From contig NZ_JACVFB010000001.1 in the NCBI RefSeq assembly GCF_014529945.1, positions 1,364,001 through 1,428,000 of the forward strand: 64,000 nucleotides of DNA, read 5' to 3'. Origin of the DNA: Chitinophaga varians. Its GTDB lineage: Bacteria; Bacteroidota; Bacteroidia; Chitinophagales; Chitinophagaceae. This document shows positions 28,959-36,707 of this stretch, one piece after another. The position numbers and the translations under genes were made by a program. The notes beneath the pieces are model-generated. The model did no database searches. It saw nothing but the letters and a program-made list of their open reading frames with translations, and was not told the origin of the DNA. Within the stretch, counting starts at the first letter, position 1. Each line of letters opens with the position of its first letter.

Positions 28959-29426
28959 ATGCAGGGACTACAGGATGTTTCCAATGAATTGATGAACCAT
29001 TTTTCGCTAATGCTGGAATATGTGGCCGGTTTGAAAAATAACCACGCTGCCTCCCTGAGCCCTGTTCTGTTGCTGGTGAATGCCGAAGGACAGCAAATGG
29101 AAGAGGCGCCCTGCCTCCCCACAGCAGACGATTGGTTTGATCAACGCCTCCGCGAAAACGATCCTCTGTATGCTGTTTACGTGAAAGATGCCCTGTACAC
29201 CGATGATAAAATGCAGATCTCGGGAGAAGCGTTTATGTTCGTCCTCTACGATAAAAACTATCAGCATCGGGTGATACTGGCCCAGCCTTATGCGGGGATG
29301 CCGTTTCAGTTGGCCGGCACGCCGGTGATGCTGGGACTGTTATCCAACGAACCTTTATATACCCAATCACCTGCATTGTCCCGCCCGGAGCCGCCCCCGG
29401 GAAAGCCTTTATGGAAATTCCGCTGA
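28959..29426 (+). CDS. Hypothetical soluble protein
   Basis: Length is 155 aa from the first in-frame ATG at 28959; a TTG at 28917 would give 169 aa. No signal peptide or membrane segment. It has a helical N-terminus (QDVSNELMNHFSLMLEYVAG), an acidic middle and a Pro-rich tail (SRPEPPPGKPLWKF). I do not recognise a family. The stop is 22 bases before the pseudouridine synthase start, so the two may be co-transcribed. Confidence 0.55.
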   Translation: MQGLQDVSNELMNHFSLMLEYVAGLKNNHAASLSPVLLLVNAEGQQMEEAPCLPTADDWFDQRLRENDPLYAVYVKDALYTDDKMQISGEAFMFVLYDKNYQHRVILAQPYAGMPFQLAGTPVMLGLLSNEPLYTQSPALSRPEPPPGKPLWKFR

Positions 29427-29447
29427 ATTGTGCCAATTTGCAGCCAC

Positions 29448-30053
29448 ATGAGGCACCGTTATTTCATTATCTACAAACCATATGACATGGTCTCCCAGTT
29501 CATCAGTTCTGATAAAGACAAAGTGAATCTGCTGGGTGATCTGGATTTTCAATTTCCGGAAGGGACGCATGCGATCGGCCGGCTGGACAACCATTCGGAA
29601 GGATTGCTGCTGCTCACGACCAACAAAAAAATAACCCGGTTGCTGTTTCAGGGAGAACGGCCACACCAGCGTACCTATCTCGTACGGGTCAAAGGGCATA
29701 TGTTGCCGGAGACATTACAACGGTTGCAAACAGGTGTCCGGATCCCTATTACGGGGCAGCTGGAATATATGGCGGTACCTCATAAAGCATCTATTGTACC
29801 CAGGCCCGCCGGCTTGTTGCTCCGTCCTTCGGAAACACCGGAGCGCGCGCCGCATACCTGGTTGCTGATCACCCTCACGGAAGGCAAATACCATCAGGTG
29901 CGCAAAATGGTAGGCGCGCTCAATCACCGCTGCCAGCGTCTGATCCGTGTGTCTATTGAAGACATGGAGCTGGGGGATATGCAACCGGGAGAGGTAAGGG
30001 AGCTGGATGAAACCACCTTCTTCGAGCGCCTGAAATTAGCGACCGACCTATAA
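29448..30053 (+). CDS. RluE/RsuA-family rRNA pseudouridine synthase
   Basis: Length is 201 aa from ATG 29448, chosen because the fold starts at RHRYFIIYKPYDMVSQF (family start YFxxNKP); a TTG at 29430 is less likely. Catalytic Asp lies in the motif GRLDNHSEGLLLLT near residues 45-58. EGKYHQVRKMVGALNH is motif III of the RsuA/RluE family. No N-terminal S4 domain, as in RluE (23S rRNA U2457). It isomerises a uridine in rRNA to pseudouridine. Which position cannot be decided from sequence alone; the RluE-type assignment is the most probable. Confidence 0.88.
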   Translation: MRHRYFIIYKPYDMVSQFISSDKDKVNLLGDLDFQFPEGTHAIGRLDNHSEGLLLLTTNKKITRLLFQGERPHQRTYLVRVKGHMLPETLQRLQTGVRIPITGQLEYMAVPHKASIVPRPAGLLLRPSETPERAPHTWLLITLTEGKYHQVRKMVGALNHRCQRLIRVSIEDMELGDMQPGEVRELDETTFFERLKLATDL

Positions 30054-30147
30054 AATAAGACCCGAAAATGGGAATATCCCATTAGGAAGCGCCTTCTTTT
30101 CTTGTTAGGTTTGCTTGTTGGAAATCATGCTATAACAAGAATTTTTT

Positions 30148-32424
30148 ATGAGAAGAGTTTTCGTTCTGACGCTGTCTTTGGCGTTGGGCATGGGGCTTCA
30201 TTCCGCCCGTGCCCAGGAAAAACGTTATCCGATTATTCCTTATCCGCAGCAGCTGGTCCCGATGGAGGGAGTCTTTACCATTACCGGCAATACCCGCCTG
30301 GTATTGCCTGCTAATGCGCGCCCATTTGCCAATGAGGCGGCACAGCTGCAGGCACTGGTGAAACAGGGTATTGGCACTACGCTGAAAACAGCTACCATCG
30401 CTTCCGGCAACGCTATTGTGCTGAAGCAGGACCTGACGCTGGCAGGGGAGGAAGATTATACCCTGCAGGTAACGCCGCAGCAGTTGCAGATTGGCGCTAA
30501 ATCACCGGCCGGCTTTTTCAGGGCCATCGTTACGCTGCGACAGCTGATGCCGGCCACCATCGAAGGCCGCACTACCGGCAACCTCCGGTCGGTGGCCATT
30601 CCGGCTATGCAGCTGACAGATCATCCGGTATATGCCTGGCGCGGCATGCACCTCGACGTGTCCCGCCACTTTTTCTCTGTCAGCTATCTGAAGAAATTCA
30701 TCGACCTGCTGGCGCTGTATAAGATGAACAAACTGCACCTGCACCTGACGGACGATCAGGGCTGGCGCATCGAAATCAAAAAATATCCCCTGCTGACTTC
30801 CGTAGGCGCCTGGAGAGAATGGAACAACCAGGATTCTGTTTGCATGCAGAAAGCCAAAGAGAACCCGGACATGGAGATCGACCAGGAGCATGTTATCCAT
30901 AAAGATGGTAAAACCCTCTACGGTGGCTTCTATACGCAGGCCCAGATGAAAGACATCATCGCCTATGCGGCGGCCCGCCACGTAGAGATCATCCCGGAAA
31001 TAGATATGCCGGGCCATATGATGGCCGCTATCCGCGCCTATCCTTTCCTGACCTGCGACGGTAAATCCGGCTGGGGCAAGGATTTCTCTACGCCTGTCTG
31101 TCCGTGTAACGAAAGCACTTTCCGTTTTGCAGAAGACGTATATACGGAGATAGCAGCGCTTTTCCCCTCTAAATACATGCATCTCGGCGCCGATGAAGTG
31201 GAGAAAACCAGCTGGGCTGCCTCACCGCGCTGCGCAGAAGTGATGAAGGCCAACAACCTGAAAAGTGTGGAAGAGCTGCAGAGCTACTTCGTTAAAAGAA
31301 TGGAGAAATTCTTCCATAGCAAGGGCAAAGTGCTGATCGGCTGGGACGAGATCCTGGAAGGCGGTATCAGTCCCACGGCCATCCTCATGTACTGGCGCGC
31401 CTGGGTGCCCGACGCTCCGGTGAAAGCTGCCCGCCACGGCAATCAGGTGATCATGACGCCCGGCAATCCGCTCTACTTCGACGCTACTCCCGACCGGAAC
31501 TCCCTCGGCAATGTATACCACTTTGAACCGGTGCCCAAAGGCCTCTCCGCCACGGAAGCGAAAACGATCATGGGCGCACAGGCAAATATCTGGACGGAGT
31601 ACATCCCTTCCGAGAAACGTGCGGACTATATGTTCATGCCCCGTATGACCGCCCTCGCCGAGGTATTATGGACACACCGGCAGCATTATGACAACTACCT
31701 CCAACGGTTAAACGAACAATTTGCCCGCCTCGATCAGCTGGGCGTACATTACCGCTTACCTGACCTGGAAGGCTTTACAGAAGACAATGTATTTGTCGAT
31801 AAAGGCATGCTGGAAGTAAAGGCTCCTTTAACCGGCATGACTATACGTTACACTACCGACGGTTCCATTCCCGGCCCACAGTCGCCCGTTTTGCCGGCGG
31901 CGTTGCCGGTAACGGCTCCGCAAACCTTTAAGCTGGCGGCTTTCAGCCCGATGGGCAACCGCGGGGACATATACACCCTTCGTTACCGTCAGGAGGCGTA
32001 TGCTAAAGCATTGGCCAACAAGCCGGCTACGACAGGCTTTCAGCTGGACTATTTCAAAGGCGCATTCAAAACCACGGCTAAAATAAAGGCTACACCGGAT
32101 AGTACGCTGCATACCGACAAGGTGATCATCCCGGAGGGGCTGGGCCATGGCGAAGCCTTCGGCGCCCGCCTGCAGGGTTATTTTTATGCGCCGGAAACGG
32201 CCATCTACAGTTTCTATCTCACCTGTGATGACGGCGGTATGCTTTATATCGACAACCAAACGGTGGTGAACAACGATGGCTGGCATGCTCCTTTACAGAA
32301 AAGCGGCCAGGTAGCTTTGGAAAAAGGCTGGCACCCGCTGAAAGTAGATTTTGTGGAAGGCGGCGGCGGATACACGCTGAAACTGGAGTATAGCGTGAAA
32401 GACGGCCCGCTCCAAAAATTATAA
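30148..32424 (+). CDS. GH20 beta-N-acetylhexosaminidase with CHB_HEX_C and PA14-like domain
   Basis: Length is 758 aa with a signal peptide (LSLALGMGLHSARAQ). Order: GH20b N-terminal domain (about 25-150), GH20 barrel from YAWRGMHLDVSRHFFSV, with HLHLTDDQGWRIEIKKYP and the catalytic pair Asp349-Glu350 in HLGADEVEK, then a chitobiase C-terminal-like domain (MTIRYTTDGSIPGPQ, ~570-625) and a PA14-like carbohydrate-binding domain (~635-755, with YSFYLTCDDGGMLYIDNQT). The enzyme removes terminal GlcNAc or GalNAc by substrate-assisted catalysis. It is periplasmic or surface located. It would fit host-glycan or chitin breakdown together with the sialidase locus nearby. Confidence 0.93.
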   Translation: MRRVFVLTLSLALGMGLHSARAQEKRYPIIPYPQQLVPMEGVFTITGNTRLVLPANARPFANEAAQLQALVKQGIGTTLKTATIASGNAIVLKQDLTLAGEEDYTLQVTPQQLQIGAKSPAGFFRAIVTLRQLMPATIEGRTTGNLRSVAIPAMQLTDHPVYAWRGMHLDVSRHFFSVSYLKKFIDLLALYKMNKLHLHLTDDQGWRIEIKKYPLLTSVGAWREWNNQDSVCMQKAKENPDMEIDQEHVIHKDGKTLYGGFYTQAQMKDIIAYAAARHVEIIPEIDMPGHMMAAIRAYPFLTCDGKSGWGKDFSTPVCPCNESTFRFAEDVYTEIAALFPSKYMHLGADEVEKTSWAASPRCAEVMKANNLKSVEELQSYFVKRMEKFFHSKGKVLIGWDEILEGGISPTAILMYWRAWVPDAPVKAARHGNQVIMTPGNPLYFDATPDRNSLGNVYHFEPVPKGLSATEAKTIMGAQANIWTEYIPSEKRADYMFMPRMTALAEVLWTHRQHYDNYLQRLNEQFARLDQLGVHYRLPDLEGFTEDNVFVDKGMLEVKAPLTGMTIRYTTDGSIPGPQSPVLPAALPVTAPQTFKLAAFSPMGNRGDIYTLRYRQEAYAKALANKPATTGFQLDYFKGAFKTTAKIKATPDSTLHTDKVIIPEGLGHGEAFGARLQGYFYAPETAIYSFYLTCDDGGMLYIDNQTVVNNDGWHAPLQKSGQVALEKGWHPLKVDFVEGGGGYTLKLEYSVKDGPLQKL

Positions 32425-32440
32425 GTGTGGTGACCATGAT

Positions 32441-32463
32441 ACCCGGGGCTTCAGCCCCGGGGT
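32441..32463. repeat. Dispersed GC-rich palindrome copy 3
   Basis: ACCCGGGGCT, TC, AGCCCCGGGGT is nearly perfectly self-complementary and lies 17 bases after the GH20 stop. No U tract follows, so its terminator role is weak; it belongs to the same family as copies 2 and 5. Confidence 0.65.
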
Positions 32464-32534
32464 ACTGCTGATCGGGGATATAAACGAAAGATCTACTCCC
32501 GTTTGTTTATATTGCAGGATGTTTCTGTAAGAAA

Positions 32535-33857
32535 ATGAATTGTATGAGTATTAGCTGTAGGCTTCGATCAGCAGTAATCATGGTCATCATTGTTATGTTA
32601 ACCTGTTCTGCATACGCCCAAACCCGGGATTATGACCTCGCACAGACCTTGTCGGGGCTTTCTGTTTCCCAAAAGAAATTATTATATCAATACGGTACGT
32701 TACAGTCGTACGCCGGGCAGCCTGTGGCCGACAGTTTCTGGCAGCGGCATGCGCAGGAACTGAAAGCAGTAAACCGCGAGGAAGCGGGTATACTGGCCAC
32801 GGAGCTGTTGACCAATACAGAGCTGGTATATAAGGTAAAGCAACCTTCCCGGTTGCAGGCGCTGCGTGGCGTGTTTACCGCCTCGCGGATGCTGATAGGG
32901 CTGGCGGGGCTCATCGCGGCATATTCCCTGATTCAGTTGCTGAGCCGTTACTGGAGCCGTATATATGGCTGGCTGTATGCTAAGCTGTATCGTTTGTTCC
33001 GCAGGATCTTCTCACCGCGCATGCTGACCTGGGAACTGCTGTTGCTCAGCGTGGCCGGCATCTATTGGGGTGTTCTGATAGGCGACCAGATGTTGCGCAC
33101 GGTAGTTTTACAGGTAGCTGTTTTCACCTGGTGGGCGCAGCTAACGGCGGTGGCTACACGGCAAGACCTGATCAAACGTTATCTGGAACATGTGGTGGAC
33201 CATCTGGAGAGGCGTAGCACCACTAAGGAAGCCATCATCGAGGTGGGGCTGCCGGCATTGGGGGCCACCCTGGCACTGGGCTGGCTGATGTTCCGTGTTC
33301 CGGAGGACTGGTACGCCTATGAGGTGATGGTGCCGGGCATGGTGGCGCTGTTTACTTTACCGCCTGTTATTTATCTGCATACCGTACTGAGGCGGCTGGT
33401 ACTGCCGTTTCCGGTGGAATCGCGGCGTGCCGATAAACTGCTGGCCGTATATACTGCTGCCACGCTGCTGTTATGGATCGTATTGGTGTCGTTGCCGGCA
33501 ATGCTGCCGGAAATATTGATCGCCACCTCGGCGGTGCTGGCGTGTATGCTGCTGCCCATGTCGATCGAAGAGGTGACCCGTTGCGAAACAAAGAACTATA
33601 TCTGGCTGCAGCTGCTCACCGTGGGCTGGTTATGTGCCTGTGTATTGGCCGGTGGGCAACGGACAATTCCGATGCTCAACTGGATCGGTCTCGGCGGACT
33701 GTTATTGTATGTAATTGTGAAATATTGGGAGGTGCCGGTATTGTTAGGTTACTCCTGGAAAAACCGGAAAGCGCTGGGCAGCCTGGGCATGGCGGTACTC
33801 ATCTGGGCTGTCGCCAGTTTAGTACGCTGGCAGCCACAATGGTTTATCTGGTTTTAG
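32535..33857 (+). CDS. Multi-pass membrane protein of unknown function
   Basis: Length is 440 aa. It starts with a signal-like helix (VIMVIIVMLTCSAYAQ), a ~100-residue periplasmic stretch, and then about nine membrane helices (LIGLAGLIAAYSLIQLL, LTWELLLLSVAGIYWGVLI, ALGATLALGWLMF and others). The closing helices end in WQPQWFIWF. The topology recalls small mechanosensitive-channel or permease proteins, but no decisive motif is seen and I do not assign a family. A TATATTGC element (32509-32516) about 20 bases upstream could be the -7 box. Confidence 0.65.
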   Translation: MNCMSISCRLRSAVIMVIIVMLTCSAYAQTRDYDLAQTLSGLSVSQKKLLYQYGTLQSYAGQPVADSFWQRHAQELKAVNREEAGILATELLTNTELVYKVKQPSRLQALRGVFTASRMLIGLAGLIAAYSLIQLLSRYWSRIYGWLYAKLYRLFRRIFSPRMLTWELLLLSVAGIYWGVLIGDQMLRTVVLQVAVFTWWAQLTAVATRQDLIKRYLEHVVDHLERRSTTKEAIIEVGLPALGATLALGWLMFRVPEDWYAYEVMVPGMVALFTLPPVIYLHTVLRRLVLPFPVESRRADKLLAVYTAATLLLWIVLVSLPAMLPEILIATSAVLACMLLPMSIEEVTRCETKNYIWLQLLTVGWLCACVLAGGQRTIPMLNWIGLGGLLLYVIVKYWEVPVLLGYSWKNRKALGSLGMAVLIWAVASLVRWQPQWFIWF

Positions 33858-33889
33858 TTGAAAATTTATTTTAATTGTTTTATTTTTGC
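33858..33889 (+). promoter_or_regulatory. Strong Bacteroidetes-type promoter
   Basis: TTGAAAA at about 33858 and TATTTTTGC near 33881-33889 fit the -33 and -7 boxes with correct spacing. It points into the 400-base intergenic region containing the structured RNA candidate. Confidence 0.55.
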
Positions 33890-33990
33890 GCTCCGAAATA
33901 ATCTGACTTAAGATACGCGCAGATCTGAATAACGTACTAAAAAGGCTTCTCAGGGCCTCCAAGGCGTTTGCAGGGTCTGCGTTTTTTTTC
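33889..33990 (+). ncRNA. Candidate structured small RNA ending in a terminator
   Basis: The ~100-base stretch after the promoter box has an outer stem CGCAGATC (33918-33925) with GGTCTGCG (33974-33981), eight pairs including one G-U, followed directly by eight T (33982-33989). Inside, AGGC/GCCT-type short stems can form (near 33942-33964). This is the shape of a short transcript with its own Rho-independent end. No known RNA family was recognised (not tmRNA, SRP or RNase P by motif). Alternatively it is a leader/attenuator of the glutaminase-like gene at 34261. Confidence 0.35.
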
Positions 33991-34260
33991 CACCCCGATG
34001 TTGGTATCCATGCGCGATGATATCCTTTCTTAGCGCGCTCCAATAAGACCTGCTGTTTAATGTCAGCTATATAATGTAATCTTCGCACTGATATCCGACC
34101 TGTCGGTTTAAAGTTGCCGTCATTACTGCGCTGCGCTTCGCTATCGGGCAAGCCGGCAGTAATCATGGCCATCGGAGTACCACTCATCATTTTTCTGCTT
34201 TGTTCCTGAAAAAGGTTACTATTTTTCATAACTGTAAAAAATACGCTTAATATTCCCGTT

Positions 34261-36264
34261 ATGAAGAGAATCCTGGTCCTTTTATGTGTAGGTATCACCG
34301 GATACCACGCCCATGCTCAGCAAAAAGCGCCCGCTTACCCGCTGATAACCCACGATCCATATTTCAGTGTCTGGTCCAATACCGACACGCTGAATCAATC
34401 TAACACGGTTCACTGGACAGGCGCGCAGCAGGCGTTGTCTGGCATGGTGAAGGTGGACGGCGTCACGTACCGGGTACTGGGTGCCTCCGCCGGTGGACCG
34501 GAAACAGGCATTGTGCCTGCACAACAGACGGATGTGGCGGTGCATGCCACCCAAACGGTGTATCAGTTCCGGTGCGGACAGATAGCCCTTACTTTGACCT
34601 TTACATCGCCCTTGCTCGTGCGGGACCTTAGGTTGATGTCCAGGCCGGTGTCTTACATTTCCTATTGTGTTCATGCGACCGACACCCGGCAGCATGCGGT
34701 GGAGGTGTATTTTGGCGCGTCTACCGGGCTGGCCGTCAATGAGCCGTTGCAGCCGGTTGCCACGAAGCAGTTTACCAGCGGGCAGCTGTCCCTGTTGAAA
34801 GCCGGCACTGTACAGCAGCCGGTATTGCAGAAGAAGGGAGATGACCTGCGTATCGACTGGGGCTACCTGTATGTAGGGGCGCCGTCGTCAGCGAAACCTT
34901 CACAGTATGTCAGTTCCCCGGCTGAGGCAGCGCAGCGCTTTGCTGGCAGGAAGGCGGGCCAGGGCAACAAAGACCTTCAGCAGATGCTGAGCACCAGCGT
35001 GTCGCTGGGAATGGTGGGCACTGCGCCGAAGGAGCAATTGTTCCTGCTTGGATATGATGACCTCTACGCCATCCAGTACTTTAATACCAATCTGAAAGCG
35101 TGGTGGAAAGATACCCCGGCTGCTACCATCGAAAACGCGCTCAACGCGGCGTTGAAAGATTATGCCGCTGTACAACAGCAATGTGAGGCATTTGATAAGG
35201 AGCTGCGTACCGATGCCATCGCCGCCGGCGGCGAACAGTATGCTGCTTTGTGTGAACTGGCGTACCGTCAGAGTGTGGCCGCCCACAAACTGGTGAAAGG
35301 TCCCAAAGGAGAGTTGTTGTTTCTCTCTAAAGAAAATTTCAGCAATGGCTGTATTAATACGGTAGACATTACCTATCCATCGGCTCCTCTTTTCCTCCTG
35401 TATAACCCTGATCTGCTGAAGGGCATGATGACCGGCATTTTTGAATATTCCGAAAGCGGACGTTACACCAAACCATTTGCAGCGCATGATCTGGGTACTT
35501 ATCCGTTAGCTAACGGGCAGGTATATGGGGAAGATATGCCTGTGGAAGAATCCGGTAATATGCTGATCCTGGCGGGTGCGCTGGCGGTGGTAGAGGGCAA
35601 TGCCGGTTACGCGAAAGCACATTGGAAAACGCTGACTACCTGGGCCGACTACCTCCTGCAGGCCGGGTTTGATCCGGCTAATCAGTTATGTACAGATGAC
35701 TTTGCCGGGCATCTGGCGCGTAATGCCAACCTTTCGCTAAAAGCTATCATGGGCATCAAGTCATATGCGATGCTGGCCGGCATGCTGGGTGAAACGGCAA
35801 CGGCTACACGATACAACGATCAGGCCCGTGATATGGCTAAAAGATGGCAGGACCTGGCTGCTGACGGGGACCACTATACGCTGGCCTTCGGCAAGCCGGG
35901 CACCTGGAGTCAGAAGTATAATATGGTATGGGACAAAGTGCTTGATTATCATCTCTTTCCAAAGGCTGTTTACAGTAAGGAGACAAGCTATTACCTCGGA
36001 AAACAACAACCCTTTGGCCTGCCACTCGACAGCCGGAAGACTTACACAAAATCTGACTGGATTATGTGGACCGCAGTATTAGCGGACGATATGACACCCT
36101 TTGTACAACCGCTGTATAAGTATATCACTGAAACGCCTACACGAGTTCCGTTAAGTGACTGGCATGAAACAGTTGATGGTAAAAAAGTAGGGTTTCAGGC
36201 AAGGAGCGTGGTGGGAGGATATTTTATGAAGATGCTGGATGTGAAGCTGCACAAAGGAAAATAA
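34261..36264 (+). CDS. DUF4965/DUF5127 glutaminase-like exported protein
   Basis: Length is 667 aa with a signal peptide (LLCVGITGYHAHAQ). Order: DUF4964-like start (YPLITHDPYFSVWSNTDTLN), DUF5127 beta domain (to ~residue 280), then an alpha-barrel region DUF4965/DUF1793 with FLSKENFSNGCINTVDITYP, GTYPLANGQVYGEDMPVEES, and WIMWTAVLADD. These are the markers of fungal GtaA-like glutaminases and their Bacteroidota relatives. It is probably a periplasmic hydrolase; glutaminase activity is inferred from the family and not certain. It lies downstream of a 400-base intergenic region with a promoter and RNA candidate, and is followed by a cluster of repeats. Confidence 0.82.
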   Translation: MKRILVLLCVGITGYHAHAQQKAPAYPLITHDPYFSVWSNTDTLNQSNTVHWTGAQQALSGMVKVDGVTYRVLGASAGGPETGIVPAQQTDVAVHATQTVYQFRCGQIALTLTFTSPLLVRDLRLMSRPVSYISYCVHATDTRQHAVEVYFGASTGLAVNEPLQPVATKQFTSGQLSLLKAGTVQQPVLQKKGDDLRIDWGYLYVGAPSSAKPSQYVSSPAEAAQRFAGRKAGQGNKDLQQMLSTSVSLGMVGTAPKEQLFLLGYDDLYAIQYFNTNLKAWWKDTPAATIENALNAALKDYAAVQQQCEAFDKELRTDAIAAGGEQYAALCELAYRQSVAAHKLVKGPKGELLFLSKENFSNGCINTVDITYPSAPLFLLYNPDLLKGMMTGIFEYSESGRYTKPFAAHDLGTYPLANGQVYGEDMPVEESGNMLILAGALAVVEGNAGYAKAHWKTLTTWADYLLQAGFDPANQLCTDDFAGHLARNANLSLKAIMGIKSYAMLAGMLGETATATRYNDQARDMAKRWQDLAADGDHYTLAFGKPGTWSQKYNMVWDKVLDYHLFPKAVYSKETSYYLGKQQPFGLPLDSRKTYTKSDWIMWTAVLADDMTPFVQPLYKYITETPTRVPLSDWHETVDGKKVGFQARSVVGGYFMKMLDVKLHKGK

Positions 36265-36310
36265 GCACCCAGTCCGTGATTCTCATTTTACATCTTAGCC
36301 CAAGACTTTT

Positions 36311-36333
36311 AGCCCAGGACTTTAGTCCTGGGG
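36311..36333. repeat. Dispersed palindrome copy 4 (AT-modified)
   Basis: AGCCCAGGACTTTAGTCCTG followed by GGG is an imperfect inverted repeat matching copy 1 in layout. A truncated copy (TAGCCCAAGACTTT) stands directly before it at about 36296-36309. Confidence 0.55.
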
Positions 36334-36365
36334 ATGGGGATGGGAACGGGAACAGGGACGGGACG
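36330..36365 (+). repeat. G-rich hexamer-like tandem repeat
   Basis: Successive units of the type GGGATG, GGGAAC, GGGACG (about six) run from the palindrome to 36365. It is a simple-sequence stretch between the glutaminase-like gene and the next terminator; G-quadruplex formation is possible. Confidence 0.65.
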
Positions 36366-36377
36366 CACGGAAAAATA

Positions 36378-36405
36378 AACCCCGGGCTTATGCCCGGGGC
36401 TTTTT
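36378..36405. terminator. Bidirectional terminator; dispersed palindrome copy 5
   Basis: CCCCGGGC (36380-36387), TTAT, GCCCGGGG (36392-36399), then CTTTTTG on the plus strand and TTTATTTTT on the minus strand. It ends both the plus-strand glutaminase-like transcript and the minus-strand sialic-acid operon or its terminal small gene. Confidence 0.85.
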
Positions 36406-36408
36406 GTG

Positions 36409-36573
36409 TTATTTTCCTTTACGGTGTTCACCATGTTTTTTAGTAGTATCAATAGGTTGTTCCCGGTTCTGCGTGTTCTGTTCGGATGTTGGGTTGTTGG
36501 TCCGTTCATCCTGTTCGTGATGAGAACGGCCCCGGTTCATTTTAGCCGTTCTGCTGTGACGGTTGCGTTTCAT
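36409..36573 (-). CDS. Small basic hydrophilic protein
   Basis: 54 aa from ATG at 36573, starting MKRNRHSRTAKMNRGRSHHE and ending HGEHRKGK. It is rich in Arg, Lys, His, Asn and Gln with no hydrophobic core, so probably disordered or nucleic-acid binding. A longer frame continues upstream but this start follows a T-rich/A-rich leader. It is followed at once by the palindromic terminator, which supports a real transcript. Function unknown. Confidence 0.5.
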   Translation of the reverse strand: MKRNRHSRTAKMNRGRSHHEQDERTNNPTSEQNTQNREQPIDTTKKHGEHRKGK

Positions 36574-36707
36574 AAAAAACGGATTTTTAAAATTAACCGG
36601 GAAAAACATGCCGAAATAAAAACGGCTGAAAATGAGTGTCTTACGAAGGTTGCTGCGACTAATGCTGATGCAATTATTGCACACAACGCTGTCAACAGTT
36701 CCCGCTT

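Noticed and set aside
33819..34298. 159-codon minus-strand frame as a normal gene
   Set aside because: It overlaps the ends of two plus-strand genes and a structured RNA candidate. I kept the central spacer only as a low-interest finding.
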